In this document: piece by piece, positions 1 to 13,735 of the stretch | Position numbering within the stretch: the first letter of the stretch is position 1 | Layout of the letters: each line of letters opens with the position of its first letter | Source: Nematostella vectensis | Taxonomy: Eukaryota; Cnidaria; Anthozoa; Actiniaria; Edwardsiidae | Assembly: GCF_932526225.1 (NCBI RefSeq) | Contig: NC_064045.1 | Location: 806,001-870,000, forward strand | DNA: 64,000 nucleotides | Reading direction: 5' to 3' | The notes under the pieces: generated by a model | Told to the model about the DNA's origin: nothing | Databases searched by the model: none | The model's input: the letters and a program-made list of their open reading frames with translations, nothing else | Made by a program: the position numbers and the translations under genes

Positions 1-707
1 GGAGTAATGTACTCTTACATGAGAGAGAAAGCGTCTTTTGTTTTAATTTTATATTGAAACCTGTGTCAACAGGTGTAAAGTGTATTAACACTAGCTTTAC
101 ACCTGTAAAATATCATCAACTATCTGTGATAGAAGTGGCTGGCGTAATGACAGCTTGGCTTGCTTGAACCTCTGCCTTGTATTTGGATAGAACTAGTTCT
201 TTGATCTCGAACGGGTAAAGGGGCCCATGCAGGCTATTTTTTTTCACGATATACACCTTATAATTATAATTGATGTCCACCGCAATCCCTGCTTCCTAAA
301 GTTAGAGCCTAGTGCACCACTGGAGTCCAATGGACACCGAGAAATTTAAAAATTCATACTGCTAGTTTTGCCGCTGTTAATTTATCATATACCATTGTCT
401 GGTCTCGCAAATAAATAATAAGAGATACATTATATATTTCAATATATACAGAAATACTTTATATATTAATATAATATAAGAGTCTCCAGAGGGACTTTGA
501 AGGCTGTTCCAAAACTGTGCTTATTATACATGTACCACCTACTTTGGGTTTAGAAGTTTGTGAGAAGTCATTGAATATCTTATTCGGTTTTGATTCTCTG
601 GTTACTGACAAGTCCTGGTGCAGGTGCTAATGGCCAGATTAGAAGAGTTCTGGGCTCTTGTCAAAGTCGTATTCGTTTTTTTTTTTTCGGTGTTTTTAAT
701 AGTCCAC
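1..707 (+). repeat. Satellite monomer, partial (left edge)
   Basis: It begins about 222 bp past where its landmark would lie. The spacer has TTGAACCTCTGCC and GGACACCGAG like the monomer at 6289. The tail has TCTCTGGTTACTGAC. ATCATCAAC near 111 is unusual. Confidence 0.95.
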
Positions 708-1637
708 ATGGTGTTCTTTGTTGAAGGGAAGTCTCAAAACTTCTGGGTTGGACCGCATGTGGTACTTCTAAGAGCCTCTCGAGAGAACAAGCCTTATCTA
801 GATTTTTTGGTCCGTCCTGTCACGCCCAGGGCATGCACAAACACGTGTGGGCCTCACCCCCCATCACTTTTGTAATGGTCCTTCTTCCTTATCACAAGTC
901 TGCTACTCATAACATTATGTGGTGTCATGGAGTAATGTACTCTTACATGAGAGAGAAAGCGTCTTTTGTTTTAATTTTATATTGAAACCTGAGTCAACAG
1001 GTGTAAAGTGTATTAACACTAGCTTTACACCTGTAAAATATCAGCAACTATCTGTGATAGAAGTGGCTGGCGTAAAGACAGCTTGGCTTGCTTGAATCTG
1101 TGCCTTGTATTTGGATAGAACTAGTTCTTTGATCTCGAACGGGTAAAGGGGCCCATGCAGGTTATTTTTTTTCACGATATACACCTTATAATTATAATTG
1201 ATGTCCATCGCAATCCCTGCTTCCTAAAGTTAGAGCCTAGTGCACCACTGGAGTCCAATGGACTCCGAGAAATTTAAAAATTCATACTGCTAGTTTTGCC
1301 GCTGTTAATTTATCATATACCATTGTCTGGTCTTGCAAATAAATAATAAGAGATACTTTATACATTTCAATATATACAGAAATACTTTATATATTAATAT
1401 AATATAAGAGTCTCCAGAGCGACTTTGAAGGCTGTTCCAAAAATGTGCTTATAATACATGTACGACCTACTTTGGGTTTAGAAGTTTGTGAGAAGTCATT
1501 GAATATCTTATTCGGTTTTGATTTATCTGGTGTACTGACTAGTCCTGGTGCAGGTGCCAATGGCCAGATTAAAAGAGTTCTGGGCTCTTGTCAAAATCGT
1601 ATTCGTTTTTTATTTTTCGGTGTATTGAATAGTCCAC
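708..1637 (+). repeat. Satellite monomer, class Qs
   Basis: 930 bp. It has six T instead of seven after TCTAGA, which shifts the plus-strand open frame. The spacer has CCTGAGTCAAC and GTAAAGACAG. GCGACTTTG near 1419 is shared with 11650. Confidence 0.95.
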
Positions 1638-2565
1638 ATGGTGTTCTTTGTTAAAGGGAAGTCTCAAAACTTCTGCGTTGGACCGCATATGGTACTTCTA
1701 AGAGCCTCTCGAGAGAACCAGCCTTATCTAGATTTTTTTGGTCCGTCCTGTCACGCCCAGGGCATGCACAAACACGTGTGGGCCGCACCCACCATCACTT
1801 TTGTAATGGTCCCTCTTCCTTATCACAAGTCTGGTACTCTTAACATTATGTGGTGTCATGGAGTAATGTACTCTTACATGAGAGAGAAAGCGTCTTTTGT
1901 TTTAATTTTATATTGAAACCTGTGTCAACAGGTGTAAAGTGTATTAACACTAGCTTTACACCTATAAAATATCAACAACTATCTGTGATAGAAGTGGCTG
2001 GCGTAATGACAGCTTGGCTTGCTTGAATCTCTGCCTTGTATTTGGCTAGAACTAGTTCTTTGATCTCGAACGGGTAAAGGGGCCAATGCAGGTTTTTTTT
2101 TTCACGCTATACACCTTATAATTATAATTGATGTCCATCGCAATCCCTGTTTCCTAAAGTTAGAGCCTAGTGCACCACTGGATTTCAATGGACTCCGAGA
2201 AATTTAAAAATTCATACTGCTAGTTTTGCCGCTGTTAATTTAACATATACCATTGTCTGGTCTCGCAAATAAATAATAAGAGATACTTTATACATTTCAA
2301 TATATACAGAAATACTTTGTATATTAATATAATATAAGAGTCTCCAGAGGGACTTTGAAGGCTGTTCCAAAAATGTGCTTATTATACATGTACGACCTAC
2401 TTTGGGTTTAGAAGTTTGTGAGAAGTAATTGAATATCTTATTCGGTTTTGATTCTCTGGTTACTGACAAGTCCTGGTGCAGGTGCCAATGGCCAGATTAG
2501 AAGAATTCTGGGCTCTTGTCAAAGTCGTATTCGTTTTTTATTTTTCGGTGTATTGAATAGTCCAC
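1638..2565 (+). repeat. Satellite monomer, class P
   Basis: 928 bp. It has CTGCGTTGG, CCTATAAAATATCAACAAC, an almost pure T-tract after GCAGG, CACGCTATAC and GGATTTCAATGG. Confidence 0.95.
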
Positions 2566-3495
2566 ATAGTGTTCTTTGTTGAAGGGAAGTCTCAAAACTT
2601 TTGGGTTGGACCGCATATGGTACTTCTAAGAGCCTCTCGAGAGAACAAGCCTTATCTAGATTTTTTTGGTCCGTCCTGTCACGCCCAGGGCATGCACAAA
2701 CACGTGAGGGCACCAGCCCCCATCACTTTTGTAATGGTCCTTCTTCCTTATCACAAGTCTGCTACTCATAACATTATGTGGTGTCATGGAGTAATGTACT
2801 CTAACATGAGAGAGAAAGCGTCTTTTGTTTTCATTTTATATTGAAACCTGTGTCAACAGGTGTAAAGTGTATTAACACTAGCTTTACACCTGTAAAATAT
2901 CAGCAACTATCTGTGATAGAAGTGGCTGGCGTAAAGACAGCTTGGCTTGCTTGAATCTCTGCCTTGTATTTGGCTAGAACTAGTTCTTTGATCTCGAACG
3001 GGTAAAGAGGCCCATGCAGGATATTTTTTTTCACGATATACACCTTATAATTATAATTGATGTCCATCGCAATCCCTGCTTCCTAAAGTTAGAGCCTAGT
3101 GCACCACTGGATTTCAATGGACTCCGAGAAATTTAAAAATGCATACTGCTAGTTTTGCCGCTGTTAATTTAACGTATACCATTGTCTGGTCTCGCAAATA
3201 AATAATAAGATATACTTTATAAATTTCAATATATACAGAAATACTTTATATATAAATATAATATAAGAGTCGCAAGAGGGACCTTGAAGGCTTATCCAAA
3301 AATGTGCTTATTATACATGTACGACCTACTTTGGGTTTAGAAGTTTGTGAGAAGTCATTGAATATCTTATTCGGTTTTGATTCTCTGGTGTACTGACTAG
3401 TCCTGGTGCAGGTGCCAATGGCAAGATTAGAAGAATTCTGGGCTCTTGTCAAAGTCGTATTCGTTTTTTATTTTTCGGTGTATTGAATAGTCCAC
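2566..3495 (+). repeat. Satellite monomer, class Qr
   Basis: 930 bp. The landmark reads ATAGTG. It has GTGAGGGCACCAGCCCC, AAAGAGGCCCATG and CGCAAGAGGGACC. Confidence 0.95.
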
Positions 3496-4424
3496 ATAGT
3501 GTTCTTTGTTGAAGGGAAGTCTCAAAACTTCTGGGTTGGACCGCATATGGTACTTCTAAGAGCCTCTCGAGAGAACCAGCCTTATCTAGATTTTTTTGGT
3601 CCGTCCTGTCACGCCCAGGGCATGCACAAACACGTGTGGGCCGCACCCACCATCACTTTTGTAATGGTCCCTCTTCCTTATCACAAGTCTGGTACTCTTA
3701 ACATTATGTGGTGTCATGGAGTAATGTACTCTTACATGAGAGAGAAAGCGTCTTTTGTTTTAATTTTATATTGAAACCTGTGTCAACAGGTGTAAAGTGT
3801 ATTAACACTAGCTTTACACCTATAAAATATCAACAACTATCTGTGATAGAAGTGGCTGGCGTAATGACAGCTTGGCTTGCTTGAATCTGCCTTGTATTTG
3901 GCTAGAACTAGTTCTTTGATCTCGAACGGGTAAAGGGGCCCATGCAGATTATTTTTTTTCACGATATACACCTTATAATTATAATTGATGTCCATCGCAA
4001 TCCCTGCTTCCTAAAGTTAGAGCCTAGTGCACCACTGGAGTCCAATAGACTCCGAGAAATTTAAAAATGCATACTGCTAGTTTTGCCGCTGTTAATTTAT
4101 CATATACCATTGTCTGGTCTCGCAAATAAATAATAAGAGATACATTATATATTTCAATATATACAGAAATACTTTATATATTAATATAATATAAGAGTCT
4201 CCAGAGGGACTTTGAAGGCTGTTCCAAAACTGTGCTTATTATACATGTACGACCTACTTTGGGTTTAGAAGTTTGTGAGAAGTCATTGAATATCTTATTC
4301 GGTTTTGATTTATCTGGTGTACTGACTAGTCCTGGTGCAGGTGCCAATGGCCAGATTAGAAGAGTTCTGGGCTCTTGTTAAAGTCGTATTCGTTTTTTTT
4401 TTTTCGGTGTATTGAATAGTCCAC
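3496..4424 (+). repeat. Satellite monomer, class P
   Basis: 929 bp. The landmark reads ATAGTG. A CT pair is deleted (TTGAATCTGCC), and GCAGATTATT appears before T-tract 1, as in 7675. Confidence 0.95.
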
Positions 4425-5356
4425 ATGGTGTTCTTTGTTAAAGGGAAGTCTTAAAACTTCTGGTTTGGACCGCATATGGTACTTCTAAGAGCGTCTCGAG
4501 AGAACCAGCCTTATCTAGATTTTTTTGGTCCGTCCTGTCACGCCCAGGGCATGCACAAACACGTGTGGGCCTCACCCCCCATCACTTTTGTAATGGTCCC
4601 TCTTCCTTATCACAAGTCTGCTACTCATAACATTATGTGGTGTCATGGAGTAATGTACTCTAACATGAGAGAGAAAGCGTCTTTTGTTTTAATTTTATAT
4701 TGAAACCTGTGTCAACAGGTGTAAAGTGTATTAACACTAGCTTTACACCTGTAAAATATCAGCAACTATCTGTGATAGAAGTGGCTGGCGTAAAGACAGC
4801 TTGGCTTGCTCGAATCTCTGCCTTGTATTTGGATAGAACTAGTTCTTTGATCTCGAACGGGTAAAGGGGCCCATGCAGGTTATTTTTTTTTCACGCTATA
4901 CACCTTATTATTATAATTGATGTCCATCGCAATCCCTGCTTCCTAAAGTTAGAGCCTAGTGCACCACTGGAGTCCAATGGACTCCGGGAAATTTAAAAAT
5001 TCATACTGCTAGTTTTGCCGCTGTTAATTTAACATATACCATTGTCTGGTCTTGCAAATAAATAATAAGAGATACTTTATACATTTCAATATATACAGAA
5101 ATACTTTATATATTAATATAATATAAGAGTCTCCAGAGGGACTTTGAAGGCTGTTCCAAAAATGTGCTTATTATACATGTACGACCTACTTTGGGTTTAG
5201 AAGTTTGTGAGAAGTCATTGAATATCTTATTCGGTTTTGATTTATCTGGTGTACTGACTAGTCCTGGTGCAGGTGCCAATGGCCAGATTAGAAGAGTTCT
5301 GGGCTCTTGTCAAAGTCGTATTCGTTTTTTATTTTTCGGTGTATTGAATAGTCCAC
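4425..5356 (+). repeat. Satellite monomer, class Qs
   Basis: 932 bp. GTCTTAAAAC puts a stop in the plus-strand frame. It also has CTGGTTTGG, AGAGCGTCTCG and GCTCGAATCTC. Confidence 0.95.
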
Positions 5357-6288
5357 ATGGTGTTCTTTGTTAAAGGGAAGTCTCAAAACTTCTGGGTTGG
5401 ACCGCATGTGGTACTTCTAAGAGCCTCTCGAGAGAAACAGCCTTATCTAGATTTTTTTGGTCCGTCCTGTCACGCCCAGGGCATGCACAAACACGTGTGG
5501 GCCGCACCCACCATCACTTTTGTAATGGTCCCTCTTCCTTATCACAAGTCTGGTACTCTTAACATTATGTGGTGTCATGGAGTAATGTACTCTTACATGA
5601 GAGAAAAAGCGTCTTTTCTTTTCATTTTATATTGAAACCTGTGTCAACAGGTGTAAAGTGTATTAACACTAGCTTTACACCTGTAAAATATTAACAACTA
5701 TCTGTGATAGAAGTGGCTGGCGTAATGACAGCTTGGCTTGCTTGAATCTCTGCCTTGTATTTGGATAGAACTAGTTCTTTGATCTCGAACGGGTAAAGGG
5801 GCCCATGCAGGCTATTTTTTTTCACGGTATACACCTTATAATTATAATTGATGTCCATCGCAATCCCTGCTTCCTAAAGTTAGAGCCTAGTGCACCACTG
5901 GAGTCCAATGGACTCCGAGAAATTTAAAAATGCATACTGCTAGTTTTGCCGCTGTTAATTTAACATATACCATTGCCTGGTCTTGCAAATAAATAATAAG
6001 AGATACTTTATACATTTCAATATATACAGAAATACTTTATATATTAATATAATATAAGAGTCTCCAGAGGGACTTTGAAGGCTGTTCCAAAAATGTGCTT
6101 ATTATACATGTACGACCTACTTTGGCTTTAGAAGTTTGTGAGAAGTCATTGAATATCTTATTCGTTTTTGATTTATCTGGTGTACTGACTAGTCCTGGTG
6201 CAGGTGACAATGGCCAGATTAGAAGAGTTCTGGGCTCTTGTCAAAGTCGTATTCGTTTTTTTATTTTTCGGTGTATTGAATAGTCCAC
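5357..6288 (+). repeat. Satellite monomer, class P
   Basis: 932 bp. It has GAGAAACAGCC and GCATGTGG (unusual for P), AATATTAACAAC and CACGGTATAC. Confidence 0.95.
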
Positions 6289-7219
6289 ATGGTGTTCTTT
6301 GTTAAAGGGAAGTCTCAAAACTTCTGGGTTGGACCGCATATGATACTTCTAAGAGCCTCTCGAGAGAACCAGCCTTATCTAGATTTTTTTGGTCCGTCCT
6401 GTCACGCCCAGGGCATGCACAAACACGTGTGGGCCGCACCCACCATCACTTTTGTAATGATCCCTCTTCCTTATCACAAGTCTGGTACTCTTAACATTAT
6501 GTGGTGTCATGGAGTAATGTACTCTTACATGAGAGAGAAAGCGTCTTTTGTTTTAATTTTATATTGAAACCTGTGTCAACAGGTGTAAAGTGTATTAACA
6601 CTAGCTTTACACCTGTAAAATATCAGCAACTATCTGTGATAGAAGTGGCTGGCGTAATGACAGCTTGGCTTGCTTGAACCTCTGCCTTGTATTTGGATAG
6701 AACTAGTTCTTTGATCTCGAACGGGTAAAGGGGCCCATGCAGGCTATTTTTTTTCACGATATACACCTTATAATTATAATTGATGTCCACCGCAATCCCT
6801 GCTTCCTAAAGTTAGAGCCTAGTGCACCACTGGAGTCCAATGGACACCGAGAAATTTAAAAATTCATACTGCTAGTTTTGCCGCTGTTAATTTATCATAT
6901 ACCATTGTCTGGTCTTGCAAATAAATAATAAGAGATACTTTATACATTTCAATATATACAGAAATACTTTATATATTAATATAATATAAGAGTCTCCAGA
7001 GGGACTTTGAAGGCTGTTCCAAAAATGTGCTTATTATACATGTACGACCTACTTTGGGTTTAGAAGTTTGTGAGAAGTCATTGAATATCTTATTCGGTTT
7101 TGATTTATCTGGTGTACTGACTAGTCCTGGTGCAGGTGCCAATGGCCAGATTAGAAGAGTTCTGGGCTCTTGTCAAAGTCGTATTCGTTTTTTATTTTTC
7201 GGTGTATTGAATAGTCCAC
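6289..7219 (+). repeat. Satellite monomer, class P
   Basis: 931 bp. It has GCATATGATAC and TAATGATCCC. The spacer has TTGAACCTC and GTCCACCGC, like the left-edge partial. Confidence 0.95.
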
Positions 7220-8145
7220 ATGGTGTTCTTTGTTAAAGGGAAGTCTCAAAACTTCTGGGTTGGACCGCATATGGTACTTCTAAGAGCCTCTCGAGAGAAC
7301 CAGCCTTATCTAGATTTTTTTGGTCCGTCCTGTCACGCCCAGGGCATGCACAAACACGTGTGGGCCGCACCCACCATCACTTTTGTAATGGTCCCTCTTC
7401 CTTATCACAAGTCTGGTACTCTTAACATTATGTGGTGTCATGGAGTAATGTACTCTTACATGAGAGAGAAAGCGTCTTTTGTTTTAATTTTATATTGAAA
7501 CCTGTGTCAACAGGTGTAAAGTGTATTAACACTAGCTTTACACCTATAAAATATCAACAACTATCTGTGATAGAAGTGGCTGGCGTAATGACAGCTTGGC
7601 TTGCTTGAATCTGCCTTGTATTTGGCTAGAACTAGTTCTTTGATCTCGAACGGGTAAAGGGGCCCATGCAGATTATTTTTTTTCACGATATACACCTTAT
7701 AATTATAATTGATGTCCATCGCAATCCCTGCTTCCTAAAGTTAGAGCCTAGTGCACCACTGGAGTCCAATGGACTCCGAGAAATTTAAAAATGCATACTG
7801 CTAGTTTTGCCGCTGTTAATTTATCATATACCATTGTCTGGTCTCGCAAATAAATAATAAGAGATACATTATATATTTCAATATATACAGAAATACTTTA
7901 TATATTAATATAATATAAGAGTCTCCAGAGGGACTTTGAAGGCTGTTCCAAAACTGTGCTTATTATACATGTACGACCTACTTTGGGTTTAGAAGTATGT
8001 GAGAAGTCATTGAATATCTTATTCGGTTTTGATTCTCTGGTTACTGACAAGTCCTGGTGCAGGTGCTAATGGCCAGATTAGAAGAGTTCTGGGCTCTTGT
8101 CAAAGTCGTATTCGTTTTTTTTTTTCGGTGTTTTGAATAGTCCAC
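7220..8145 (+). repeat. Satellite monomer, class P
   Basis: 926 bp. The CT deletion is present. It has GCAGATTATT, and GAAGTATGTGAG near 7990 is private. Confidence 0.95.
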
Positions 8146-9074
8146 ATGGTGTTCTTTGTTGAAGGGAAGTCTCAAAACTTCTGGGTTGGACCGCATGTGG
8201 TACTTCTAAGAGCCTCTCGAGAGAACAAGCCTTATCTAGATTTTTTTGGTCCGTCCTGTCACGCCCAGGGCATGCACAAACACGTGTGGGCACCGACCCC
8301 TATCACTTTTGTAATGGTCCTTCTTCCCTATCACAAGTCTGCTACTCATAACATTATGTGGTGTCATAGAGTAATGTACTCTAACATGAGAGAGAAAGCG
8401 TCTTTTGTTTTCATTTTATATTGAAACCTGTGTCAACAGGTGTAAAGTGTATTAACACTAGCTTTACACCTGTAAAATATCAGCAACTATCTGTGCTAGA
8501 AGTGGCTGGCGTAATGACAGCTTGGCTTGCTTGAATCTCTGCCTTGTATTTGGCTAGAACTAGTTCTTTGATCTCGAACGGGTAAAGGGGCCCATGCAGG
8601 TTATTTTTTTTCACGATATACACCTTATAATTATAATTGATGTCCATCGCAATCCCTGCTTCCTAAAGTTAGAGCCTAGTGCACCACTGGAGTCCAATGG
8701 ACTCCGTGAAATTTAAAAATGCATACCGCTAGTTTTGCCGCTGTTAATTTATCATATACCATTGTCTGGTCTCGCAAATAAATAATAAGAGATACATTAT
8801 ATATTTCAATATATACAGAAATACTTTATATGTTAATATAATATAAGAGTCTCCAGAGGGACTTTGAAGGCTGTTCCAAAACTGTGCTTATTATACATGT
8901 ACGACCTACTTTGGGTTTAGAAGTTTGTGAGAAGTCATTGAATATCTTATTCGGTTTTGATTCTCTGGTTACTGACAAGTCCTGGTGCAGGTGCCAATGG
9001 CCAGATTAGAAGAATTCTGGGCTCTTGTCAAAGTCGTATTCGTTTTTTATTTTTCGGTGTATTGAATAGTCCAC
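8146..9074 (+). repeat. Satellite monomer, class Qt
   Basis: 929 bp. It has GTGTCATAGAG and TCTAACATG. The spacer has CTGTGCTAGAAG, GACTCCGTGAAA and GCATACCGC. Confidence 0.95.
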
Positions 9075-10011
9075 ATAGTGTTCTTTGTTGAAGGGAAGTC
9101 TCAAAACTTCTGGGTTGGACCGCATGTGGTACTTCTAAGAGCCTCTCGAGAGAAACAGCCTTATCTAGATTTTTTTGGTCCGTCCTGTCACGCCCAGGGC
9201 ATGCACAAACACGTGTGGGCCGCACCCACCATCACTTTTGTAATGGTCCCTCTTCCATATCACAAGTCTGGTACTCTTAACATTATGTGGTGTCATGGAG
9301 TAATGTACTCTTACATGAGAGAGAAAGCGTCTTTTGTTTTCATTTTATATTGAAACCTGTGTCAACAGGTGTAAAGTGTATTAACACTAGCTTTACACCT
9401 GTAAAATATTAACAACTATCTGTGATAGAAGTGGCTGGCGTAATGACAGCTTGGCTTGCTTGAATCTCTGCCTTGTATTTGGATAGAACTAGTTCTTTGA
9501 TCTCGAACGGGTAAAGGGGCCCATGCAGGCTATTTTTTTTTCTTTCACGATATACACCTTATAATTATAATTGATGTCCACCGCAATCCCTGCTTCCTAA
9601 AGTTAGAGCCTAGTGCACCACTGGAGTCCAATGGACTCCGAGAAATTTAAAAATGCATACTGCTAGTTTTGCCGCTGTTAATTTAACATATACCATTGCC
9701 TGGTCTTGCAAATAAATAATAAGAGATACTTTATACATTTCAATATATACAGAAATACTTTATATATTAATATAATATAAGAGTCTCCAGAGGGACTTTG
9801 AAGGCTTTTCCAAAAATGTGCTTATTATACATGTACGACCTACTTTGGGTTTAGAAGTTTGTGAGAAGTCATTGAATATCTTATTCGTTTTTGATTTATC
9901 TGGTGTACTGACTAGTCCTGGTGCAGGTGCCAATGGCCAGATTAGAAGAGTTCTGGGCTCTTGTCAAAGTCGTATTCGTTTTTTTATTTTTCGGTGTATT
10001 GAATAGTCCAC
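9075..10011 (+). repeat. Satellite monomer, class P (long)
   Basis: 937 bp. T-tract 1 is expanded to T9-C-T3 at about 9532-9544. The landmark reads ATAGTG. It also has GAGAAACAGCC and TTCCATATCAC. Confidence 0.95.
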
Positions 10012-10939
10012 ATGGTGTTCTTTGTTAAAGGGAAGTCTCAAAACTTCTGGGTTGGACCGCATATGATACTTCTAAGAGCCTCTCGAGAGAACCAGCCTTA
10101 TCTAGATTTTTTTGGTCCGTCCTGTCACGCCCAGGGCATGCACAAACACGTGTGGGCCGCACCCACCATCACTTTTGTAATGATCCCTCTTCCTTATCAC
10201 AAGTCTGGTACTCTTAACATTATGTGGTGTCATGGAGTAATGTACTCTTACATGAGAGAGAAAGCGTCTTTTGTTTTCATTTTATATTGAAACCTGTGTC
10301 AACAGGTGTAAAGTGTATTAACACTAGCTTTACACCTGTAAAATATCAGCAACTATCTGTGATAGAAGTGGCTGGCGTAATGACAGCTTGGCTTGCTTGA
10401 ACCTCTGCCTTGTATTTGGATAGAACTAGTTCTTTGATCTTGAACGGGTAAAGGGGCCCATGCAGGCTATTTTTTTTCACGATATACACCTTATAATTAT
10501 AATTGATGTCCATCGCAATCCCTGCTTCCTAAAGTTAGAGCCTAGTGCACCACTGGAGTCCAATGGACACCGAGAAATTTAAAAATTCATACTGCTAGTT
10601 TTGCCGCTGTTAATTTATCATATACCATTGTCTGGTCTCGCAAATAAATAATAAGAGATACATTATATATTTCAATATATACAGAAATACTTTATATATT
10701 AATATAATATAAGAGTCTCCAGAGGGACTTTGAAGGCTGTTCCAAAACTGTGCTTATTATACATGTACGACCTACTTTGGGTTTAGAAGTTTGTGAGAAG
10801 TCATTGAATATCTTATTCGGTTTTGATTCTCTGGTTACTGACAAGTCCTGGTGCAGGTGCTAATGGCCAGATTAGAAGAGTTCTGGGCTCTTGTCAAAGT
10901 CGTATTCGTTTTTTTTTTTCGGTGTTTTTAATAGTCCAC
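10012..10939 (+). repeat. Satellite monomer, class P
   Basis: 928 bp. It has GCATATGATAC, GATCTTGAACGG (CpG lost near 10440) and GGACACCGAG. Confidence 0.95.
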
Positions 10940-11870
10940 ATGGTGTTCTTTGTTGAAGGGAAGTCTCAAAACTTCTGGGTTGGACCGCATGTGGTACTTC
11001 TAAGAGCCTCTCGAGAGAACAAGCCTTATCTAGATTTTTTGGTCCGTCCTGTCACGCCCAGGGCATGCACAAACACGTGTGGGCCGCACCCACCATCACT
11101 TTTGTAATGGTCCTTCTTCCTTATCACAAGTCTGCTACTCATAACATTATGTGGTGTCATGGAGTAATGTACTCTTACATGAGAGAGAAAGCGTCTTTTG
11201 TTTTAATTTTATATTGAAACCTGAGTCAACAGGTGTAAAGTGTATTAACACTAGCTTTACACCTGTAAAATATCAGCAACTATCTGTGATAGAAGTGGCT
11301 GGCGTAAAGACAGCTTGGCTTGCTTGAATCTGTGCCTTGTATTTGGATAGAACTAGTTCTTTGATCTCGAACGGGTAAAGGGGCCCATGCAGGTTATTTT
11401 TTTTCACGATATACACCTTATAATTATAATTGATGTCCATCGCAATCCCTGCTTCCTAAAGTTAGAGCCTAGTGCACCACTGGAGTCCAATGGACTCCGA
11501 GAAATTTAAAAATTCATACTGCTAGTTTTGCCGCTGTTAATTTATCATATACCATTGTCTGGTCTTGCAAATAAATAATAAGAGATACTTTATACATTTC
11601 AATATATACAGAAATACTTTATATATTAATATAATATAAGAGTCTCCAGAGCGACTTTGAAGGCTGTTCCAAAAATGTGCTTATTATACATGTACGACCT
11701 ACTTTGGGTTTAGAAGTTTGTGAGAAGTCATTGAATATCTTATTCGGTTTTGATTTATCTGGTGTACTGACTAGTCCTGGTGCAGGTGCCAATGGCCAGA
11801 TTAAAAGAGTTCTAGGCTCTTGTCAAAATTGTATTCGTTTTTTTATTTTTCGGTGTATTGAATAGTCCAC
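10940..11870 (+). repeat. Satellite monomer, class Q with a short P patch
   Basis: 931 bp. It is Q on both sides, but GGCCGCACCCACC at about 11082-11094 is P-type. It has six T after TCTAGA. Confidence 0.95.
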
Positions 11871-12807
11871 ATGGTGTTCTTTGTTAAAGGGAAGTCTCAA
11901 AACTTCTGCGTTGGACCGCATATGGTACTTCTAAGAGCCTCTCGAGAGAACCAGCCTTATCTAGATTTTTTTGGTCCGTCCTGTCACGCCCAGGGCATGC
12001 ACAAACACGTGTGGGCCGCACCCACCATCACTTTTGTAATGGTCCCTCTTCCTTATCACAAGTCTGGTACTCTTAACATTATGTGGTGTCATAGAGTAAT
12101 GTACTCTAACATGAGAGAGAAAGCGTCTTTTGTTTTCATTTTATATTGAAACCTGTGTCAACAGGTGTAAAGTGTATTAACACTAGCTTTACACCTGTAA
12201 AATATTAACAACTATCTGTGATAGAAGTGGCTGGCGTAATGACAGCTTGGCTTGCTTGAATCTCTGCCTTGTATTTGGATAGAACTAGTTCTTTGATCTC
12301 GAACGGGTAAAGGGGCCCATGCAGGCTATTTTTTTTTCTTTCACGATATACACCTTATAATTATAATTGATGTCCACCGCAATCCCTGCTTCCTAAAGTT
12401 AGAGCCTAGTGCACCACTGGAGTCCAATGGACTCCGAGAAATTTAAAAATGCATACTGCTAGTTTTGCCGCTGTTAATTTAACATATACCATTGCCTGGT
12501 CTTGCAAATAAATAATAAGAGATACTTTATACATTTCAATATATACAGAAATACTTTATATATTAATATAATATAAGAGTCTCCAGAGGGACTTTGAAGG
12601 CTGTTCCAAAAATGTGCTTATTATACATGTACGACCTACTTTGGGTTTAGAAGTTTGTGAGAAGTCATTGAATATCTTATTCGTTTTTGATTTATCTGGT
12701 GTACTGACTAGTCCTGGTGCAGGTGCCAATGGCCAGATTAGAAGAGTTCTGGGCTCTTGTCAAAGTCGTATTCGTTTTTTTATTTTTCGGTGTATTGAAT
12801 AGTCCAC
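11871..12807 (+). repeat. Satellite monomer, class P with a Q-like tail
   Basis: 937 bp. It has CTGCGTTGG, then CATAGAG and TCTAACATG as in 8146. The T9-C-T3 expansion lies at 12329-12341. Confidence 0.95.
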
Positions 12808-13735
12808 ATGGTGTTCTTTGTTAAAGGGAAGTCTCAAAACTTCTGGGTTGGACCGCATATGATACTTCTAAGAGCCTCTCGAGAGAACCAGCCTTATCTA
12901 GATTTTTTTGGTCCGTCCTGTCACGCCCAGGGCATGCACAAACACGTGTGGGCCGCACCCACCATCACTTTTGTAATGATCCCTCTTCCTTATCACAAGT
13001 CTGGTACTCTTAACATTATGTGGTGTCATGGAGTAATGTACTCTTACATGAGAGAGAAAGCGTCTTTTGTTTTCATTTTATATTGAAACCTGTGTCAACA
13101 GGTGTAAAGTGTATTAACACTAGCTTTACACCTGTAAAATATCAGCAACTATCTGTGATAGAAGTGGCTGGCGTAATGACAGCTTGGCTTGCTTGAACCT
13201 CTGCCTTGTATTTGGATAGAACTAGTTCTTTGATCTCGAACGGGTAAAGGGGCCCAGGCAGGCTATTTTTTTTCACGATATACACCTTATAATTATAATT
13301 GATGTCCATCGCAATCCCTGCTTCCTAAAGTTAGAGCCTAGTGCACCACTGGAGTCCAATGGACACCGAGAAATTTAAAAATTCATACTGCTAGTTTTGC
13401 CGCTGTTAATTTATCATATACCATTGTCTGGTCTCGCAAATAAATAATAAGAGATACATTATATATTTCAATATATACAGAAATACTTTATATATTAATA
13501 TAATATAAGAGTCTCCAGAGGGACTTTGAAGGCTGTTCCAAAACTGTGCTTATTATACATGTACGACCTACTTTGGGTTTAGAAGTTTGTGAGAAGTCAT
13601 TGAATATCTTATTCGGTTTTGATTCTCTGGTTACTGACAAGTCCTGGTGCAGGTGCTAATGGCCAGATTAGAAGAGTTCTGGGCTCTTGTCAAAGTCGTA
13701 TTCGTTTTTTTTTTTCGGTGTTTTTAATAGTCCAC
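12808..13735 (+). repeat. Satellite monomer, class P
   Basis: 928 bp. It matches 10012. GGCCCAGGCAGG near 13253 is private. Confidence 0.95.

Larger units (their letters stand above)
708..4424 (+). repeat. Four-monomer segment, left copy of a 13.03-kb-offset duplication
   Basis: The monomers at 708, 1638, 2566 and 3496 correspond in order to those at 13736, 14666, 15595 and 16525 (offsets 13028, 13028, 13029, 13029). Shared rare marks include the shortened T-tract after TCTAGA in the first monomer, CTGCGTTGG in the second, the GTGAGGGCACCAGCCCC variant in the third, and GGACCTTGAAGGCTTATCC near 3280. The closest match runs from about 960 to 3490. The fourth monomers differ at their heads. 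Confidence 0.8.
10012..12807 (+). repeat. Trimer higher-order repeat, copy 1
   Basis: The monomers at 10012, 10940 and 11871 match those at 12808, 13736 and 14666 (offsets 2796, 2796, 2795). Marks shared by both copies are GCATATGATAC in the first monomer, the shortened T-tract after TCTAGA in the second, and CTGCGTTGG in the third. A T9-C-T3 pyrimidine expansion at about 9532-9544 precedes this copy, and the same expansion at 12329-12341 precedes the next. Confidence 0.85.
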